A stretch of 64,000 bases of DNA from Prorocentrum cordatum (lineage: Eukaryota; Sar; Dinophyceae; Prorocentrales; Prorocentraceae): positions 126,001 through 190,000 of the forward strand of contig CAUYUJ010002747.1 in assembly GCA_963575745.1 (NCBI GenBank). Direction: 5' to 3'. This document shows positions 47,098 through 58,146 of the stretch, piece by piece. The position numbers were made by a program, and so were the translations under genes. The first letter of the stretch is position 1. Each line of letters begins with the position of its first letter. Under the pieces are notes generated by a model that was not told the DNA's origin, did not search any database, and was given only the letters and a program-made list of their open reading frames with translations.

Positions 47098-47358
47098 CAC
47101 CCCTCCAGGAGGTGACAGTTCTCATGGGCAACGATAGGGGGCGATAGGCACAGGGGGGATGCATGGACCCCCAATCGCCCAGTGATCGCCGACACGGGCC
47201 CGATGGCCCCACCCCGCCCAGGAACGGGGGGATCCGCTGTTGGGGGCCTATCGCCGACCTATCAGTGATGTATCGCCGATTCCAGGTCGATGCGCCCCCC
47301 CTCTATGCCTGTGCCCCCCTAACGTTGCCTGCCAAGAGATGACACTTTTCAGGGGGTG
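47098..47358. mobile_element. Foldback element, ~261 bp
   Basis: The left arm CACCCCTCCAGGAGGTGACA ... GGGCAACGATAGGGGGC ... ATCGCC faces the complement of CGTTGCCTGCCAAGAGATGA ... CAGGGGGTG on the right. The arms are ~90 bp with mismatches and small gaps. The middle carries GATCGCCGA/CTATCGCCGA repeats. No clear target duplication. Confidence 0.65.
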
Positions 47359-47698
47359 CATGGTTTCCGGAGCCTGCCACAATTGAGGAGCCGACACCCC
47401 CCAATCCCCTGCCTCTTTCAGCCAGTGCCCCTCGGTCGTCGTCGTCGTCGTCGTTGTCGTCGTCGTCGTCCCGGCCGTCGCCTCCTCCCGCTCGCCCCGA
47501 GGCTTGACCCAGAACCCCTGCGCCGTTCAACCACCGCCCCGCCAGCGATGGCATACGCATGGAGGGTCGGTGGCAGATCCCCTGGGCAAGTCCCAGGCTG
47601 TGTGTGAAGTCCCTTCATATATTCATTATATCCATAGCCATTGCTGCCATCTCGGTTTAGATACTGGAGACAGGTACAGCGCCGCCTGACCGCGGCGC

Positions 47699-48295
47699 GT
47701 GGGAAAAGGATCGCTACCCTCTCCCTTACCTTCCTGTACCCACGGGAAACCTTGTAGATTCGACTTTTCGGTCGTCAACCTACCTACACAGGTTATCAGC
47801 CTCTTCTATTTAGCTTTCCATGGTGACACCCCGCGTCGCCTTATACTCATCCGCGTGGCGCTGGACCCCACGGTGGCCAGTGCCTCTATGCGTGCTGGGT
47901 CTTCGACGGAGCGCGGGCGTCACGACGCCACCGAGAGGGCAACAGGACTGGCGATACCGCCCTTCCCCCTTCCAGGTGACGGCAGTGCCGACGCGCTCGA
48001 GGCTGCACCCGAAGACATCATGGACTCCGACACGTTTCCCGCGCCGGCGCCTTGTCACGCGCTAGGGTTCGGACACAACGCCCCGTTGACTATGACGTGC
48101 CTTGGCGCCACCTTTATTTCGGAACCTTCGCCGGTGGAAGCACCCGCGATGCCATCGAAACCGCCGCTGGATTCGCCTCGCCTCCTTCTCCTTTTAATTT
48201 CGCCGGTGGAAACACTCGCGGTGGTGGCGCCAGTGCAACGTCCCCCCAAAGTGCTTCCGCGCGACACCGTCGCTGGGACGCACGGCGTCTCATGA
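47699..48295 (+). CDS. Doubtful ORF
   Basis: A frame of 198 codons with moderately balanced composition (FSVVNLPTQVISLFYLAFHG, then Pro/Thr/Ala-rich sequence). TTCGCCGGTGGAA is repeated at 48126 and 48204. No domain. Confidence 0.2.
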   Translation: MGKGSLPSPLPSCTHGKPCRFDFSVVNLPTQVISLFYLAFHGDTPRRLILIRVALDPTVASASMRAGSSTERGRHDATERATGLAIPPFPLPGDGSADALEAAPEDIMDSDTFPAPAPCHALGFGHNAPLTMTCLGATFISEPSPVEAPAMPSKPPLDSPRLLLLLISPVETLAVVAPVQRPPKVLPRDTVAGTHGVS

Positions 48296-48806
48296 GCCCC
48301 GCCGCGGTTTCCGTTGTAGAATATGGGCTAGTCATAGACGATCGCGTTGGACGGACGTCGCAGCGAAGAGCCCCGAGCGGTATCAGTTCCACTCCCCAAG
48401 TAGGGGCAACATCCCCAGCCCCTCCCGGAGGCGCTCACGGCAGTGTTCCCTGCGGCGCGACATCGCGCCGCGAGCGTCGCTTTTGCCCAGTGACCAGGCA
48501 GAGCGTAAAGACCAGGTTGAAACTTACACGACCCAGCAGTGGACAGGTCTTGCTGCGCAGACAGCAGCGGTGACGAAAAAAAACTCCACATCGCTTTTGC
48601 CCTCGTCGACGCTCGGGTCGCCGTACATCCGTCGATCCTCAGTCACGTCTAGTACCAAGCCGACCGCATTGAAACACGGCGAGATTCCGACTCCAGTGCA
48701 TCGCAGACGCTCCTCGACTACCTCCCCGCAGTGGAAGCCCAACTCGTGAGCGTCAGGGACGCGGGCGCTGCTGCTGCCAAGACACCTACACGACGATCTC
48801 CTGACA

Positions 48807-49535
48807 GTGCGGCATGCTCCAGCTACTGAAGTGCATGCGACTTCGGAACCACAGCTCTGTGATGACTTCGCTGCGTTTTGTGATTTCGTTGATGCGACCA
48901 CTGCCGACCTCCACCCCGAGCGTACCACAATCACGTCCGAGTTGCACGGCGAGCTGCGTAGTGTCCATATGGCTATAATGCAACGTTTTGATGCATCAGA
49001 GGTTCGCGTGCCAGCGCTTGAGAATGGAGTCTCCACGGTCGATCATAACTTATTTGACGTGCAGGCTGCAGTGGTTGAGTTGCATGTTGTACGGACCCAG
49101 ACTGGCCAGCTGGGCACCCCGACTTCGGTTTTCGATTTCGCCCCCCTCGCTGCCGAGATGGCCGAGGCAAGGGACGCGGCGGACCACGTGCAGTTACGAC
49201 TCATCCAGATCTCCCACCATCAACAGCAACACCCATCCTTTGGGGAAGTTCGAGGAACGGAGGAAGCAGGAAGAGTCTTTGGAAACCCACCTGGCCCGAA
49301 GCTGGGCGAAGTCGTCCCTTGCGAATGTAAAACAGTTGCAGCGTCTGGATGTTTCGGATGGCGACGGGGGCCTCCCAGGAAGCCCGGCAAGGTGAAAGAT
49401 GGGGACGGGCACGAGGGCACCAGGCGGATCAGTTATGCTTTCACCCGCTCTGTAAAGAGCTCTGCAACCGCCCAGCAAACCCCGACAAACCCTGGCCAGC
49501 TCTCCCGGCCAGCCCCTCCGGCCAATTTTGGTTAG
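48807..49535 (+). CDS. Coiled-coil-like ORF, perhaps a retroelement ORF1 remnant
   Basis: The first ~130 codons look real: DDFAAFCDFVDATTADLHPE, ELHGELRSVHMAIMQRFDAS, VSTVDHNLFDVQAAVVELHV, MAEARDAADHVQLRLIQISH. After ~49230 the composition becomes repeat-like. Helical, acidic sequence upstream of the decayed RT at 50.3 kb would fit ORF1 or the N-terminal part of a LINE, but no zinc finger or endonuclease motif is visible. Confidence 0.35.
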   Translation: MRHAPATEVHATSEPQLCDDFAAFCDFVDATTADLHPERTTITSELHGELRSVHMAIMQRFDASEVRVPALENGVSTVDHNLFDVQAAVVELHVVRTQTGQLGTPTSVFDFAPLAAEMAEARDAADHVQLRLIQISHHQQQHPSFGEVRGTEEAGRVFGNPPGPKLGEVVPCECKTVAASGCFGWRRGPPRKPGKVKDGDGHEGTRRISYAFTRSVKSSATAQQTPTNPGQLSRPAPPANFG

Positions 49536-50329
49536 GGTGGTTAGGGTAGTTTTTTGTCCACGCTATATGGTGCGACAGTCTATCCCAGTTCTCCACCCCT
49601 CATCGAGCACAACAGAACCCCGAACCCCAACGATGCGATGAAAATGCGGCCTCATTGCGGCCCCCGTCTTCGTACGAGGGATGATATTTCTGGCCGGTTT
49701 GGTCTGATACATTTGCAGAACGGACCCCTTTTTTTCCCCTAGTACTGTTGCCCCACGCTCCCCTCCCCTCTCTCGGCTGTCCCGGGATCTTTCGTACCGC
49801 CCTCTCCTTGCCCGGCTGGTCCTTGGAGATCCATTCCCCGTGGATCCTTCGACAAGAGGGTTTGCTCAATCCATCCTCATCCCCATCAATTGCTCGACCT
49901 CCCCATTTAAAACCATCCTTGACTTTTTTCTCGACCTCATTCCTATTCCCCTCCTGTTCCTCTTTCTGACTCTTTCTCCTTCTCCATCCCTCACTTGTCG
50001 TCCTCCTCTGCATGTTCTGCTTGCGCCAGTCAGGTACATGCGATTCCTGAGTGACTTCCGGTCGCAGAAGTCTGCCGACCTCGGCGGGAAGGACCTTTTG
50101 AAGGCCCCAGGTTCTCCGAATAAGGCAGAAACAAGTGGGACTTGGAGGGTCGCGCCGCACAAATCGAGTGTTTTGGGACATAACACGCCTTCCCTGGTTG
50201 TTCAGCGCTGGGTCCCAAAAAGCGGCCCAGAATGAACGACAGGTTCCCCCCGTCAACGGGCCGATAGGTCTGGGCGTCCTCACCGCCGAAGCATATGCTT
50301 TGCGACAGGATCCCCCTTCGCTTCCTAAT

Positions 50330-51610
50330 TTAGCGGTGTCAGTTATTAGAATGGCGACCCGTTTGTCAGCGATAATTACAGGCCCATTAGTCTTCTTCCA
50401 ACAGGATGCACCAGCGTTCGCTATGGTATTGTTGGAGTGGTTGAAAAGCATAGGGACCGAAGACCGCATTTGGCGCACTCAAATTGGTTTCAGATGTGGC
50501 CGGCGAACAAACGATGCGATATTCGTGGCTAGACGGATTCTCGAGGATGCTTGGGCTACACAGCAAGGATCGTCACTGCGACCCGAATAGGGCATTGGAT
50601 CGGGCAACAGCTTTCGATGCTCGATGCAATATCGCCCAGCGTATTGTCGATGTCATTGCGGCGATCTGGCTGCCCATCTAAATTTGTTGACATGAGTGAG
50701 TCGATGTATGTTCTGTTGCCGTCGTCTCCAATTCGGGTGCCATGTCGGCGCAGCGGAACCAGGCGGTCCGGCATATGTCACTGATGTCCACTGTTACCGT
50801 TTCTTTTCAAATCGTAACGACAGTTTTGTCGACAGACGTTTGTTCCATGTTCATTGTGCGCATGCCGAACGCTGCAGAACTTAATTGTGTCATGGAGGTC
50901 GTATATGTGGACGACATTCCCCCTGATTGATGTCGTGCATACAGGGGCGCGGGCGGCAACATGGACTGAACCTGCGATGGTGCAAGTAGATGTGCTGCGC
51001 ATTCGCACCAGGGCGGATGTCATCCATGTCGCAGATGTGGTGGTGATACAAAGCAACAATTTGATAACACGGGCACGCAATTGTCCGCAGATGGCCGGAG
51101 CGGCGCAGAGTTTGACCGTCTATATTACCACGGTTAGGCAATGTTTCCACGTGTTGGGCGCACTCCTCTCGCACTTGACATCCGGACGCAGCCAGAAACT
51201 GCGCATGTTTAGCCCGTGCGTCGTATCTGAATTGACATATGCCTATTTGCAACAAGCATCAACCAGGCGGAGCGCCAGATAATACGTTGATAGCAGGTCC
51301 GGTGTTTCAAGAGGGGTTTCTTGGCTTCAGCGTGTCACAATCGTGTGTAAGCAGAGTCTCGAACAACACAGTGTTCAGCATAGCGAAACAGCGGTTTTTT
51401 GACCGAGCAGGTTGGTAAACAGCAGTTGCTCTTCATAGGCAAGCTTGCGGGATGCCCGAGCACAGACTCTGTGCGCATGTGTGTACTTGAATCTGGGATC
51501 AGCGACGTACGAACGCCACTTGGCCTTCGAAAGACAGACCAGCCCCGACAGAGTTGTGGGCATAAAGGTGATGGACAGTTGTTTGCGCGTGGCCGGTTCC
51601 GCGTCTCGCG
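50330..51610 (+). pseudogene. Decayed non-LTR retrotransposon reverse transcriptase
   Basis: Pieces of one RT lie in order but in shifting phases with stops: RTQIGFRCGRRTNDAIFVAR (50475-50535), ALDRATAFDA (50590-50620, the motif A region with Asp), FVDMSESMY (~50685), VVYVDDIPP (50898-50925, motif C YxDD) and KQQLLFIGKLAG ... DSVRMCVLE (51418-51490), which resembles the RQLLLxGxxxR ... RxCxF tail of dinoflagellate LINEs. No endonuclease is recognisable. The copy is old, with many frameshifts. The long minus-strand frame at 49600-50478 is its antisense shadow. Confidence 0.6.
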
Positions 51611-51619
51611 TTGCTGATT

Positions 51620-52914
51620 ATTTCCGCCCCGTGGGCGGTGCAGTGCGAGTTCGGGCGTAGGATCATCCGACTAAGAAGCTGATGAAGGAGGAGGGGGAGT
51701 AGGGAAGAGGGGGCAGGATGACAGCCCTTTCCAGTTACAGGGAGAAGCGACGATTAATGGAAGGAGGACGCATATGGAGGAGAGGCGGATGGAGCGGAAG
51801 GGAAACGCTTTTGCGAATCAGAACGGTTAGTTTTGGTGGTCATAGAGGTATCTTGGAACTTCTTGGAAACCAGTCGTGTCCATGTTAAGATTCCCTTGTG
51901 TCTTGTTCTTTGGGGGAACTCATGTTTTACCTGTAGAGGTGCATTTCCTGTGACCTGTCTTCGGATCCCACGTGGAACAGATCCTAGACCTGCCTCCATG
52001 TCCTTCTGTACAGGTGCATTTCTTGTGACAATATCCGGGAACATCCCCTCCTGGGATGCTCCTGGGGCGCTCTTGGGCGCTCCTGGAGCCGTCTTAGACC
52101 CTTCGTGGCCACTTGTTGGGGTCCTTTGGGGCGGTCTTGGGGCGATCTAGGAACTTCGGAGGCCCCTCGGGAACGAAATGGCCAGACGCCAAAATACGTT
52201 GGCAACTGCTTGTTTTTGACCTGACCTTGGTCTCTCGGAGGTCTCCGTGGCACTCCGTGACCACTTGCAGCTAGCGGCTCCTGTCCAGTCTGGGCAACGT
52301 CTGCTGTTGGGCGTAGCCTCAATGCCTCGGGGGCCCCATGGGCGTGCCAAGGCGCGGTGGCATGCTTCGTAAACGGACTTCTCATCCCGACGTGCCCGAT
52401 GCATCGCTGCATCAGTGATGTCGCCCCCCATGCCTTCGAGGTCGACAGTCTTAGAACGCGCGCCACCCTGGACGCCCTGGACCCCTCGTCCTTCCCTGCG
52501 GGATCGATCCTTGGTGGTAGCACCCGGGCCCCGAGAAGGCCATCGGCCCCCAGAACCTGTTCCCGGGTGCGTATTGGGTCCCGGCCAGAAGGTCGAGGCG
52601 GGTCCGTGGCGACGAGGAGCCTCAGGGAGGCCCGATGCACGGTCTAGAGAGCTCAGGAGCAGGAGCGTGGATCCAGGAAGAGCCAGGCACGAGCGCCTCC
52701 CTGATCGTCCTGCTCCTCCCGTGCCCCGTGGTTGAGCGGCCAGGGGGAGCAGGAGGGGCGTTTCTCCCGCCAGAAGATTCGAGGTGGGGCGGGCTGACAG
52801 CCTCGAGACAGAGGTCAATGCAAGCGGGAGTCAGCAAGCTGGATCGTGCAGGATCCTGCAGAGCGCCAGGGCTGCATTGACCCTGGCCAGCGCGCAGGAT
52901 CCTGCAAGGCCTGC
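51620..52914. other. Gene-less stretch
   Basis: AGGTGCATTTCCTGTGAC at ~51939 recurs as AGGTGCATTTCTTGTGAC at ~52014, a 75-bp tandem pair. CAGGATCCTGCA palindromes occur at ~52848 and ~52891. Frames are low complexity. Confidence 0.45.
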
Positions 52915-52998
52915 TCCTCCTCCTCCTCCTCCTCCTTCTCCTGAGGAGGAGGAGGAGGAGGAGGAGGAGGAGGAGGAGGAGGAGGAAGAGGAGGAGCA
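52915..52998 (+). repeat. Head-to-head (TCC)n-(GGA)n hairpin
   Basis: A run of CTCCTCCTCC...TTCTCC meets GAGGAGGAGG... with only TGA between, so the two arms pair over about 30 bases. Confidence 0.85.
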
Positions 52999-53233
52999 CT
53001 GACCCGTGTCATTGCGTCCTCGAGCGGGGGGAGCGCCCCCGCCCCCCCCGGCCCCGTCCTCGAGCGGTCTCCGCAGGCGGCGGGGGCCGAGTGGAAGGCG
53101 CTGCCCGCGGAGCGCAGGAAGCCCTACGAGGCCGCCTACGAGAAGGAGGCGGTGGCGTACAGGCCGGCCGGGGGCGGGGGAAACCACGCGGCATCGGGCG
53201 GGCTGGGATGGGAATGGCCCAGGCCTCCCATTC

Positions 53234-53439
53234 GGGGTCCGAGTATATAGATCGCGACGGTGGATGGGTCCTCGTCGCCGGTGCATCGGCGATGCGGAGC
53301 GATGTGGAGCCCGATTTTCTCGATGCCGACGTCGCCGATGCATGGCCGATGTCGAGGATGCGTCGCCGATGCATCGCCAATGTATCGGCGATGCATCGGC
53401 GATACGGCGCCATCCTCCGACCTCGTCTACTCGAACCCC
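53234..53439. mobile_element. MITE-like element, copy 1 (GCATCGGCGATG family)
   Basis: GGGGTCCGAGTATATAGATC faces the complement of CGTCTACTCGAACCCC. The inside is a set of GATGCATCGGCGATG inversions. Shared blocks with 54891-55113: CGATGTGGAGCCCGATTT and GATGTATCGGCGATGC. Confidence 0.65.
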
Positions 53440-53469
53440 TTCCAGGGGGCTGTAGTCGGGCAGGGCTGG

Positions 53470-53600
53470 GACAGGGATAGCTCGTTCCAGAGCGTTCCGG
53501 GACGCTCTTAGAGCGTTCTGGAACGCTCCTGCAGGGCCTGTCTGCGCCCGAGGAATCCTCCAGAGTCTACGGATCGCAAGGATCCCCGATGTGTCCCTGT
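53470..53600 (+). repeat. GTTCCAGAGCG / GTTCTGGAACG dispersed repeat
   Basis: CTCGTTCCAGAGCGTTCCGG and TTAGAGCGTTCTGGAACGCT, then GCGCCCGAGGAATCCTCCAG, match 46005-46090 (GTCGTTCCAGACTGCGCCAG, GCGCCCGATGCATCCTTCAG) and partly 39575-39640. Confidence 0.55.
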
Positions 53601-53824
53601 TTGGTCTTGTCCCCGCCCTGGTTTCGTCGTGTTGTTTTGGGATCGAGGCCAGATCCCCTCGCATCATGGGAAGGCAGGGTTCGACATGAACGGTGTTTTG
53701 GCGACTTCGTGGGCCGCTTGCGTTTTGACTTCGTTTTGCGGCAGAGGCGGACCGAATACAAAACGAGGGAACACGTTCGTAAATCGAAAGCAAAAAACAC
53801 TGCTTAGGTTGGCCCCTGTCCCAG

Positions 53825-54000
53825 ACATGCGACGTCCTGATTTTTTCAGGACGGCGTCTTTGGAAGTCCCCCAAGGACCAGTTGTTCGTCCTGAGTCGTT
53901 TTGTTGACGGTCCCGAGGCCCAGCGAGGGCCCACCGAGGCCGAAATTATCAACAAAAAGTCTTGTCCTGATTTTTACGGCGCGGTCAGGTCTGGGGTAGA
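53825..54000 (+). repeat. Dispersed repeat, copy 2
   Basis: Aligns with 1-180 across its length. Confidence 0.75.
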
Positions 54001-54620
54001 AATGTCTTGGCGGGAGGTTTTTTGGCCATTTTCAGCTGCGCCTGGGGTCCTCGCCGGGCTCTCGGTGGCCATCAGAGAACGAGGTCGAGAGGAAACGCAG
54101 GTCCTGGGGGAGGGGGGTGTCGGCGGCGAGCGAGGGGGGAGAGTGCTAGCCCTAACAGCACAATGAAGACGTGGCCTCGATAAGAGAGCCCCTAACCCTG
54201 ATAACACGATGAAGAATGAGGTGGCCTCACTGAGGTCCCCGTCTTCGCGTTACATCTGGGCGGTTTGATTCGATACGCCTTCAGAAATGACCCCCTAATC
54301 ACCCCCAATGGTCCTGGCCCTCCTGACTAAGGTCCTCTTCCAAAGGGTCAGGTTCCTTTTTGGGTTAATCAGAGAAGACCTTCTCAGAAGGCGGCGGCAC
54401 TTCTCAGAAGCGCGGCCTTCTGAGGCGCTTTCGGCGTCTTCGGGCAGGGCTCGGGAACTTTTCAGAAGGCCGGGAGATGCCCGCCCCCCCTCCATTTCCC
54501 ACCCTCTCTCGCCGCCGAGTCTAGACCTCAGGGGCTGCACGTCATGAGGAAATCGCGACGACGCGGCAGCGACGCGTCGGCGCGGGCGTTCGAGTTTGAA
54601 CGCCGCCAGTGGCCCAGAAT
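54001..54620. other. Gene-less stretch
   Basis: CCCTAACAGCACAATGAAGA and CCCTAACCCTGATAACACGATGAAGA-type lines form a ~40-bp imperfect duplication at 54150-54220. CTTCTCAGAAGG-type motifs (54380-54475) recall the left edge of the window. No gene. Confidence 0.5.
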
Positions 54621-54624
54621 CTGT

Positions 54625-54745
54625 CGACCCTCCTCCTTCCTCCTCCTCCTCGTCCTTCTCCTCCTCCTCCTCCTCCTCCTCCTCCTCCTCCTCCTCTCTC
54701 CTCCTCATCCTCCTCCCCCTCCTCCTCCTCCACCTCCTCCTCCGA
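54625..54745 (+). repeat. (CTC)n microsatellite
   Basis: CTCCTCCTCC array with CCT and CAT variants. Confidence 0.9.
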
Positions 54746-54890
54746 TCGGTGCTATCGGAGAGCCGCTCTCGCTTAGGGTGGAACGATCCACACAGTGTCA
54801 GAAAACACCGCCGACGTCGTCACGACAAAAACCAACCGCAGAGGTCCTGGGATGATGTTCCCTTTTGGACCTCCCAGATCTAGGCCTCCC

Positions 54891-55113
54891 AGATGGGGTC
54901 GGAGTAACTATTTGGGGTCGAAGGATCGCGCCGCATCGCCAATGCATCGCCGATGCAGGCGATGCGGCTCGATGTGGAGCCCGATTTGCTTCACGTCGAA
55001 GTCGCCGACGCATCCACGACGTCGACGTTGCATCGCCGGCGCATGGCCGGTACATCTCCGATGTATCGGCGATGCGGCGCGATCTTCCGACCCCATCTAC
55101 TCCGACCCCATCT
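54891..55113. mobile_element. MITE-like element, copy 2, 223 bp
   Basis: AGATGGGGTCGGAGTA plus GGGGTCGAAGGATCGCGCCG at the left face the complement of CGGCGCGATCTTCCGACCCC plus TACTCCGACCCCATCT at the right, so the inverted repeats are ~40 bp. The inside has CATCGCCGATG and CGACGTCGA inversions. The sequence AGGCCTCCCA precedes both this copy and copy 1. No ORF. Confidence 0.75.
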
Positions 55114-55465
55114 AGGCGGCCTCTACCGGGGCGAGCTCGTTGCCACGACAGGGCCCGCCTTACAGTTCTGGAGAGCACGCCCCCCTGACATGTCCAGGTG
55201 TCGATCTTTCCCCCCGAGTCCAGGCCGCCAATTCCTCGGATAATGTGTCGCGGCGGTGTCCTAGACTTGCATGTCAGGAAGAGCAGAGGAAATGGAGGAG
55301 GGGAGAGAATCCTAAGATTTTTTTTGCTGCGGACCTCTGCCCGTCAAGCTTCCGAAGTGATTGCCAAGCAGGTGAAAATTGTTAATTTTAAGTCGATGAG
55401 CGTATCGATGGCGCTCCCCCAATCAAGACACTTGTTCTTAGGGGGTTTGCCTTGCCTGAGCCTCT
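55114..55465. other. Gene-less stretch
   Basis: No supported gene, no clear repeat. It borders the antisense LINE fragment. Confidence 0.4.
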
Positions 55466-56389
55466 TCAGCGCCTCACAGTTATATGCCTTGAGGGCCGCC
55501 GGGCCATTCGTGGCGATTCGGCACTCCATGCGCAAATCGCGAGGCTGAGATTCCGCCCAGCATCCGCACAAGCCACAGAAAGCGAAGCGGCCTTTACTCG
55601 AGGCAGCGTGGCTGTCATGCACCCTGTGCCCGTGGACGTAGGCAGGGGCAGGCAAACGTCGAGGGGGTCGGTCATGCCAAGCCTACACCAAAGGTCATCA
55701 TCGATTGGTGCTTTGCCGACCTGCCAGCCCCCCGCTCGCCGCCCTCTAGCCCGCCGTGGACGCTCAGGCGTGGGAGGCGCAGTGTACACAAGGGCCGCAC
55801 ACTTCGAACGAACCGTTCGGAAAAACATGCGAGCGGCGGGTTGCCACAGTTTGTTGCACGCTGTGCACCTCCATATGTCCTTGGCTACGGGCTCGAAATC
55901 ATGGCTGGAAGCCTCAAGAAGTGCAATCCCAACCTGCCGCCGGCGGACCACTTGCGGAAGCCGGGCACGATGCACTATGCGCTCTGGATTATTGGGGGCC
56001 CTGGCTTTTTCCAATATGATGGAAGCATTACGTCGCAAGATGCGGCAAGCCAGATTTTCAGAATCAACAACTTCACGAACAACATCGGCCAGGATCTGGG
56101 CGCTCGCCGCCCGCGCCGTGGCCAGAGCATCCGCGATCGCATTGATGAAAAGACGATGCGGTACCAGAGAAGCTGCCAGACGAGCGAGCTTCGCCTCATC
56201 ATCGGCACAATGGCTAGGCGTGTAAACTAAATCAACCATGCCAGACCGCAATTCGAGCAGCTGCCAGAGCTCCCAACACAGATCAGCACTCTGCAACCGA
56301 AGGGTGTGATGACGTCCCTTCGGAAGTAGCCGTTCTGGCTCAGGCATCTGCCTGTGCTTGCAGCAGCTTAGATTCAGAACGGCACACAA
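55466..56389 (-). pseudogene. Antisense LINE fragment: RNase H end and zinc-finger tail
   Basis: The minus-strand frame of 307 codons has GMVDLVYTPSHCADDEAKLA (residues ~48-68) and LFINAIADALATARAA (~78-95), which fit the C-terminal His and Asp region of a LINE RNase H. IWRCTACNKLW (~170-180) is a CxxC zinc-binding tail. The + strand LINE at 62.3-62.9 kb has the same order (NHHADAGAK, then GIWRCAHCLRG), so this is the 3' part of a related but different LINE. No RT remains. It ends tail-out against the 5' side of the + strand LINE. Confidence 0.6.
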
Positions 56390-56500
56390 CTGTTGCGGGC
56401 CTTTGTGGCTTTCTTCTTCGCAGTTCGCGGGATCTCAACCCGCAGTCTTTCATTATTGCTCCTGTGGGAGCTTCTCGGTTACCACGACTCAGTCGGAGCG

Positions 56501-57810
56501 ATGGCTGGTGGAGGATCTGGCGGGCATGGTCGAGTTTCGTGGGCGCCGTGGCATCGTTCATGGGCAGTGCCTCCTTCTGGAGGGAGGGCCCACCATGGCG
56601 CGGCAATCCGCCGCCCCCCGAAGCGTGACCAACAAGCGTGGCCTCCCTTGGTCCCTGGCCCGCAGGGTACTCCTCCTGGCGGTGCTGGCCATCCTGGCCA
56701 CAGTCCTGCTTCCAAGAGATGGACGTGCAGCATGTGCGGTTGCAAAAAGAATGAGGCCAGGTTCTTCTTTTGCAAGCATTGTGGTCAGCTCAAGTGTGAC
56801 TCAGTCCAGTATGACTTCGGCCGTGTCTTCAGGCAAGTCGCTTGCCATGTTCGGTGACGGCCCCAGCTCCGCAGGGAAGTGTGGCGAGAAGGGTGTTTCA
56901 GGCTCTGGCAAAGGTGTGGCTGGCGCCCCCTCTTCGGCTGGCGCTCCCCAGCTCACAGCGGACGAGTACCTGCAGTTGGCGGCCCTTCACGACAAGATGG
57001 GCGACTCACGGAGTGCAGCGGCGCACCGCACCGCGGCTGCAGCTCTATCGGCGCCCGCCCCAGCGTCAGTCTCGGTTCAGGCGCTTCTCAACAAGGCACA
57101 TCAGAAGGCTCGTGCGATTGAGAAGAAGCTTGAGAGTGCTGTCAGCAAGTTCGAGATGCTGGAGGCTCAGCTCGCGGCTCAGAAGGACCAGGTGCTGGTT
57201 CTGCGCAGTGACTTGGAGCAGGCAGAAGGCGAACATGGCGAGCTCGTTCGGCGCCTTCACAACGAGCTGCCGAGTACAGGCCCCCCTTCTGACACGGCCT
57301 CTGGCACGAAGCTCTGCTTGGAGGATTTGCTGGACGAGAAGCGCTTCTCGCAGATGTTCGATCGATCTTGATGTGCGTGACTGCTTCGCGATCACAGACG
57401 ACGAGCAGCTCTCTCCTGAAGAGGCCAAGCAGTTGGCTGATCGGGTGGACCTCTTCAAGTCTGGCATCACGGGCATGGCGCGATCCCTGTTCGCTGAGGC
57501 CAAAGCGAAAGTGGATGCGTTGCGTGAGGAGCACAGGCAACTTTCTCAGCGCATTGCCAAAAAGCGGAAGACGGAAGGTGGTGCTGCAGTCGACGGTGCA
57601 AGAGTTCAAGGCGAACAGTCGCCTCTTGCAGCAGGCACTGGCAAGGATGAGGCTCCAGCGACTGGTACTAGCTGCGGAGACCGCCCAGAGGCAGGTCCTG
57701 CTGCTGCCGGCGCTGCCTCTGAGCAGGCATCATCGGTGTCGGCTTCTCCTACAACTCCGTCAAGTACCAGGGCGCGTGCTGACAGGATTGCTGGCGCTGC
57801 CTCTGCTTGA
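56501..57810 (+). pseudogene. LINE ORF1: zinc finger and coiled coil
   Basis: It starts MAGGGSGGHGRVSWAPWHRS at 56501. WTCSMCGCKKNEARFFFCKH followed by CGQ (56716-56790) is a CxxC-x10-13-CxxC zinc ribbon, RanBP2-like in look. From ~56840 another phase continues with LTADEYLQLAALHDKMGDSR and the coiled coil KARAIEKKLESAVSKFEMLE, AQLAAQKDQVLVLRSDLEQA, stopping at 57371. A third phase then reads ITDDEQLSPEEAKQLADRVD to RADRIAGAASA at 57810. Such ORF1 products bind LINE RNA (family knowledge). Two phase changes (~56830 and ~57360) break it. Confidence 0.6.
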
Positions 57811-58146
57811 GCCCCTCCTGGAGCCCGCGAGTCTTGAGTTTTTTCTGAGCCATGGGATCTCTGGCCTCGGACCTCGGGGATCCCGGCCGCTCGGGGTGGC
57901 CTGATTGGCCGCGAGCTCGGACAACGGTAAACTCCAGGGGGGCAAGGTTTCTTCGATGAAGATGGGCCGCTCTGCGGCTCAGGTAGCTCTTTGGCGTCAG
58001 CGAGGCCTCCCTCTGGTGTTCGCTTCCTCCTCTGCTGATTCGTGCTCTCAGAGGTTGAAATCATTTCGGAGGGCCCCACCGTCTACCCGATGGCGTGACC
58101 TCATTGCTCGTGTGGATTCTGCAGTTTCGAAGGCTGCCGACCACCT

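Noticed and set aside
49515-49540. GGTTAGGGTGGTTAGGGTAG as telomeric repeat
   Set aside because: Only two or three TTAGGG-like units with differing spacers; too short for an interstitial telomere.
49600-50478. 292-codon minus-strand frame
   Set aside because: It is antisense to the decayed LINE RT and its flank, and has no domain.
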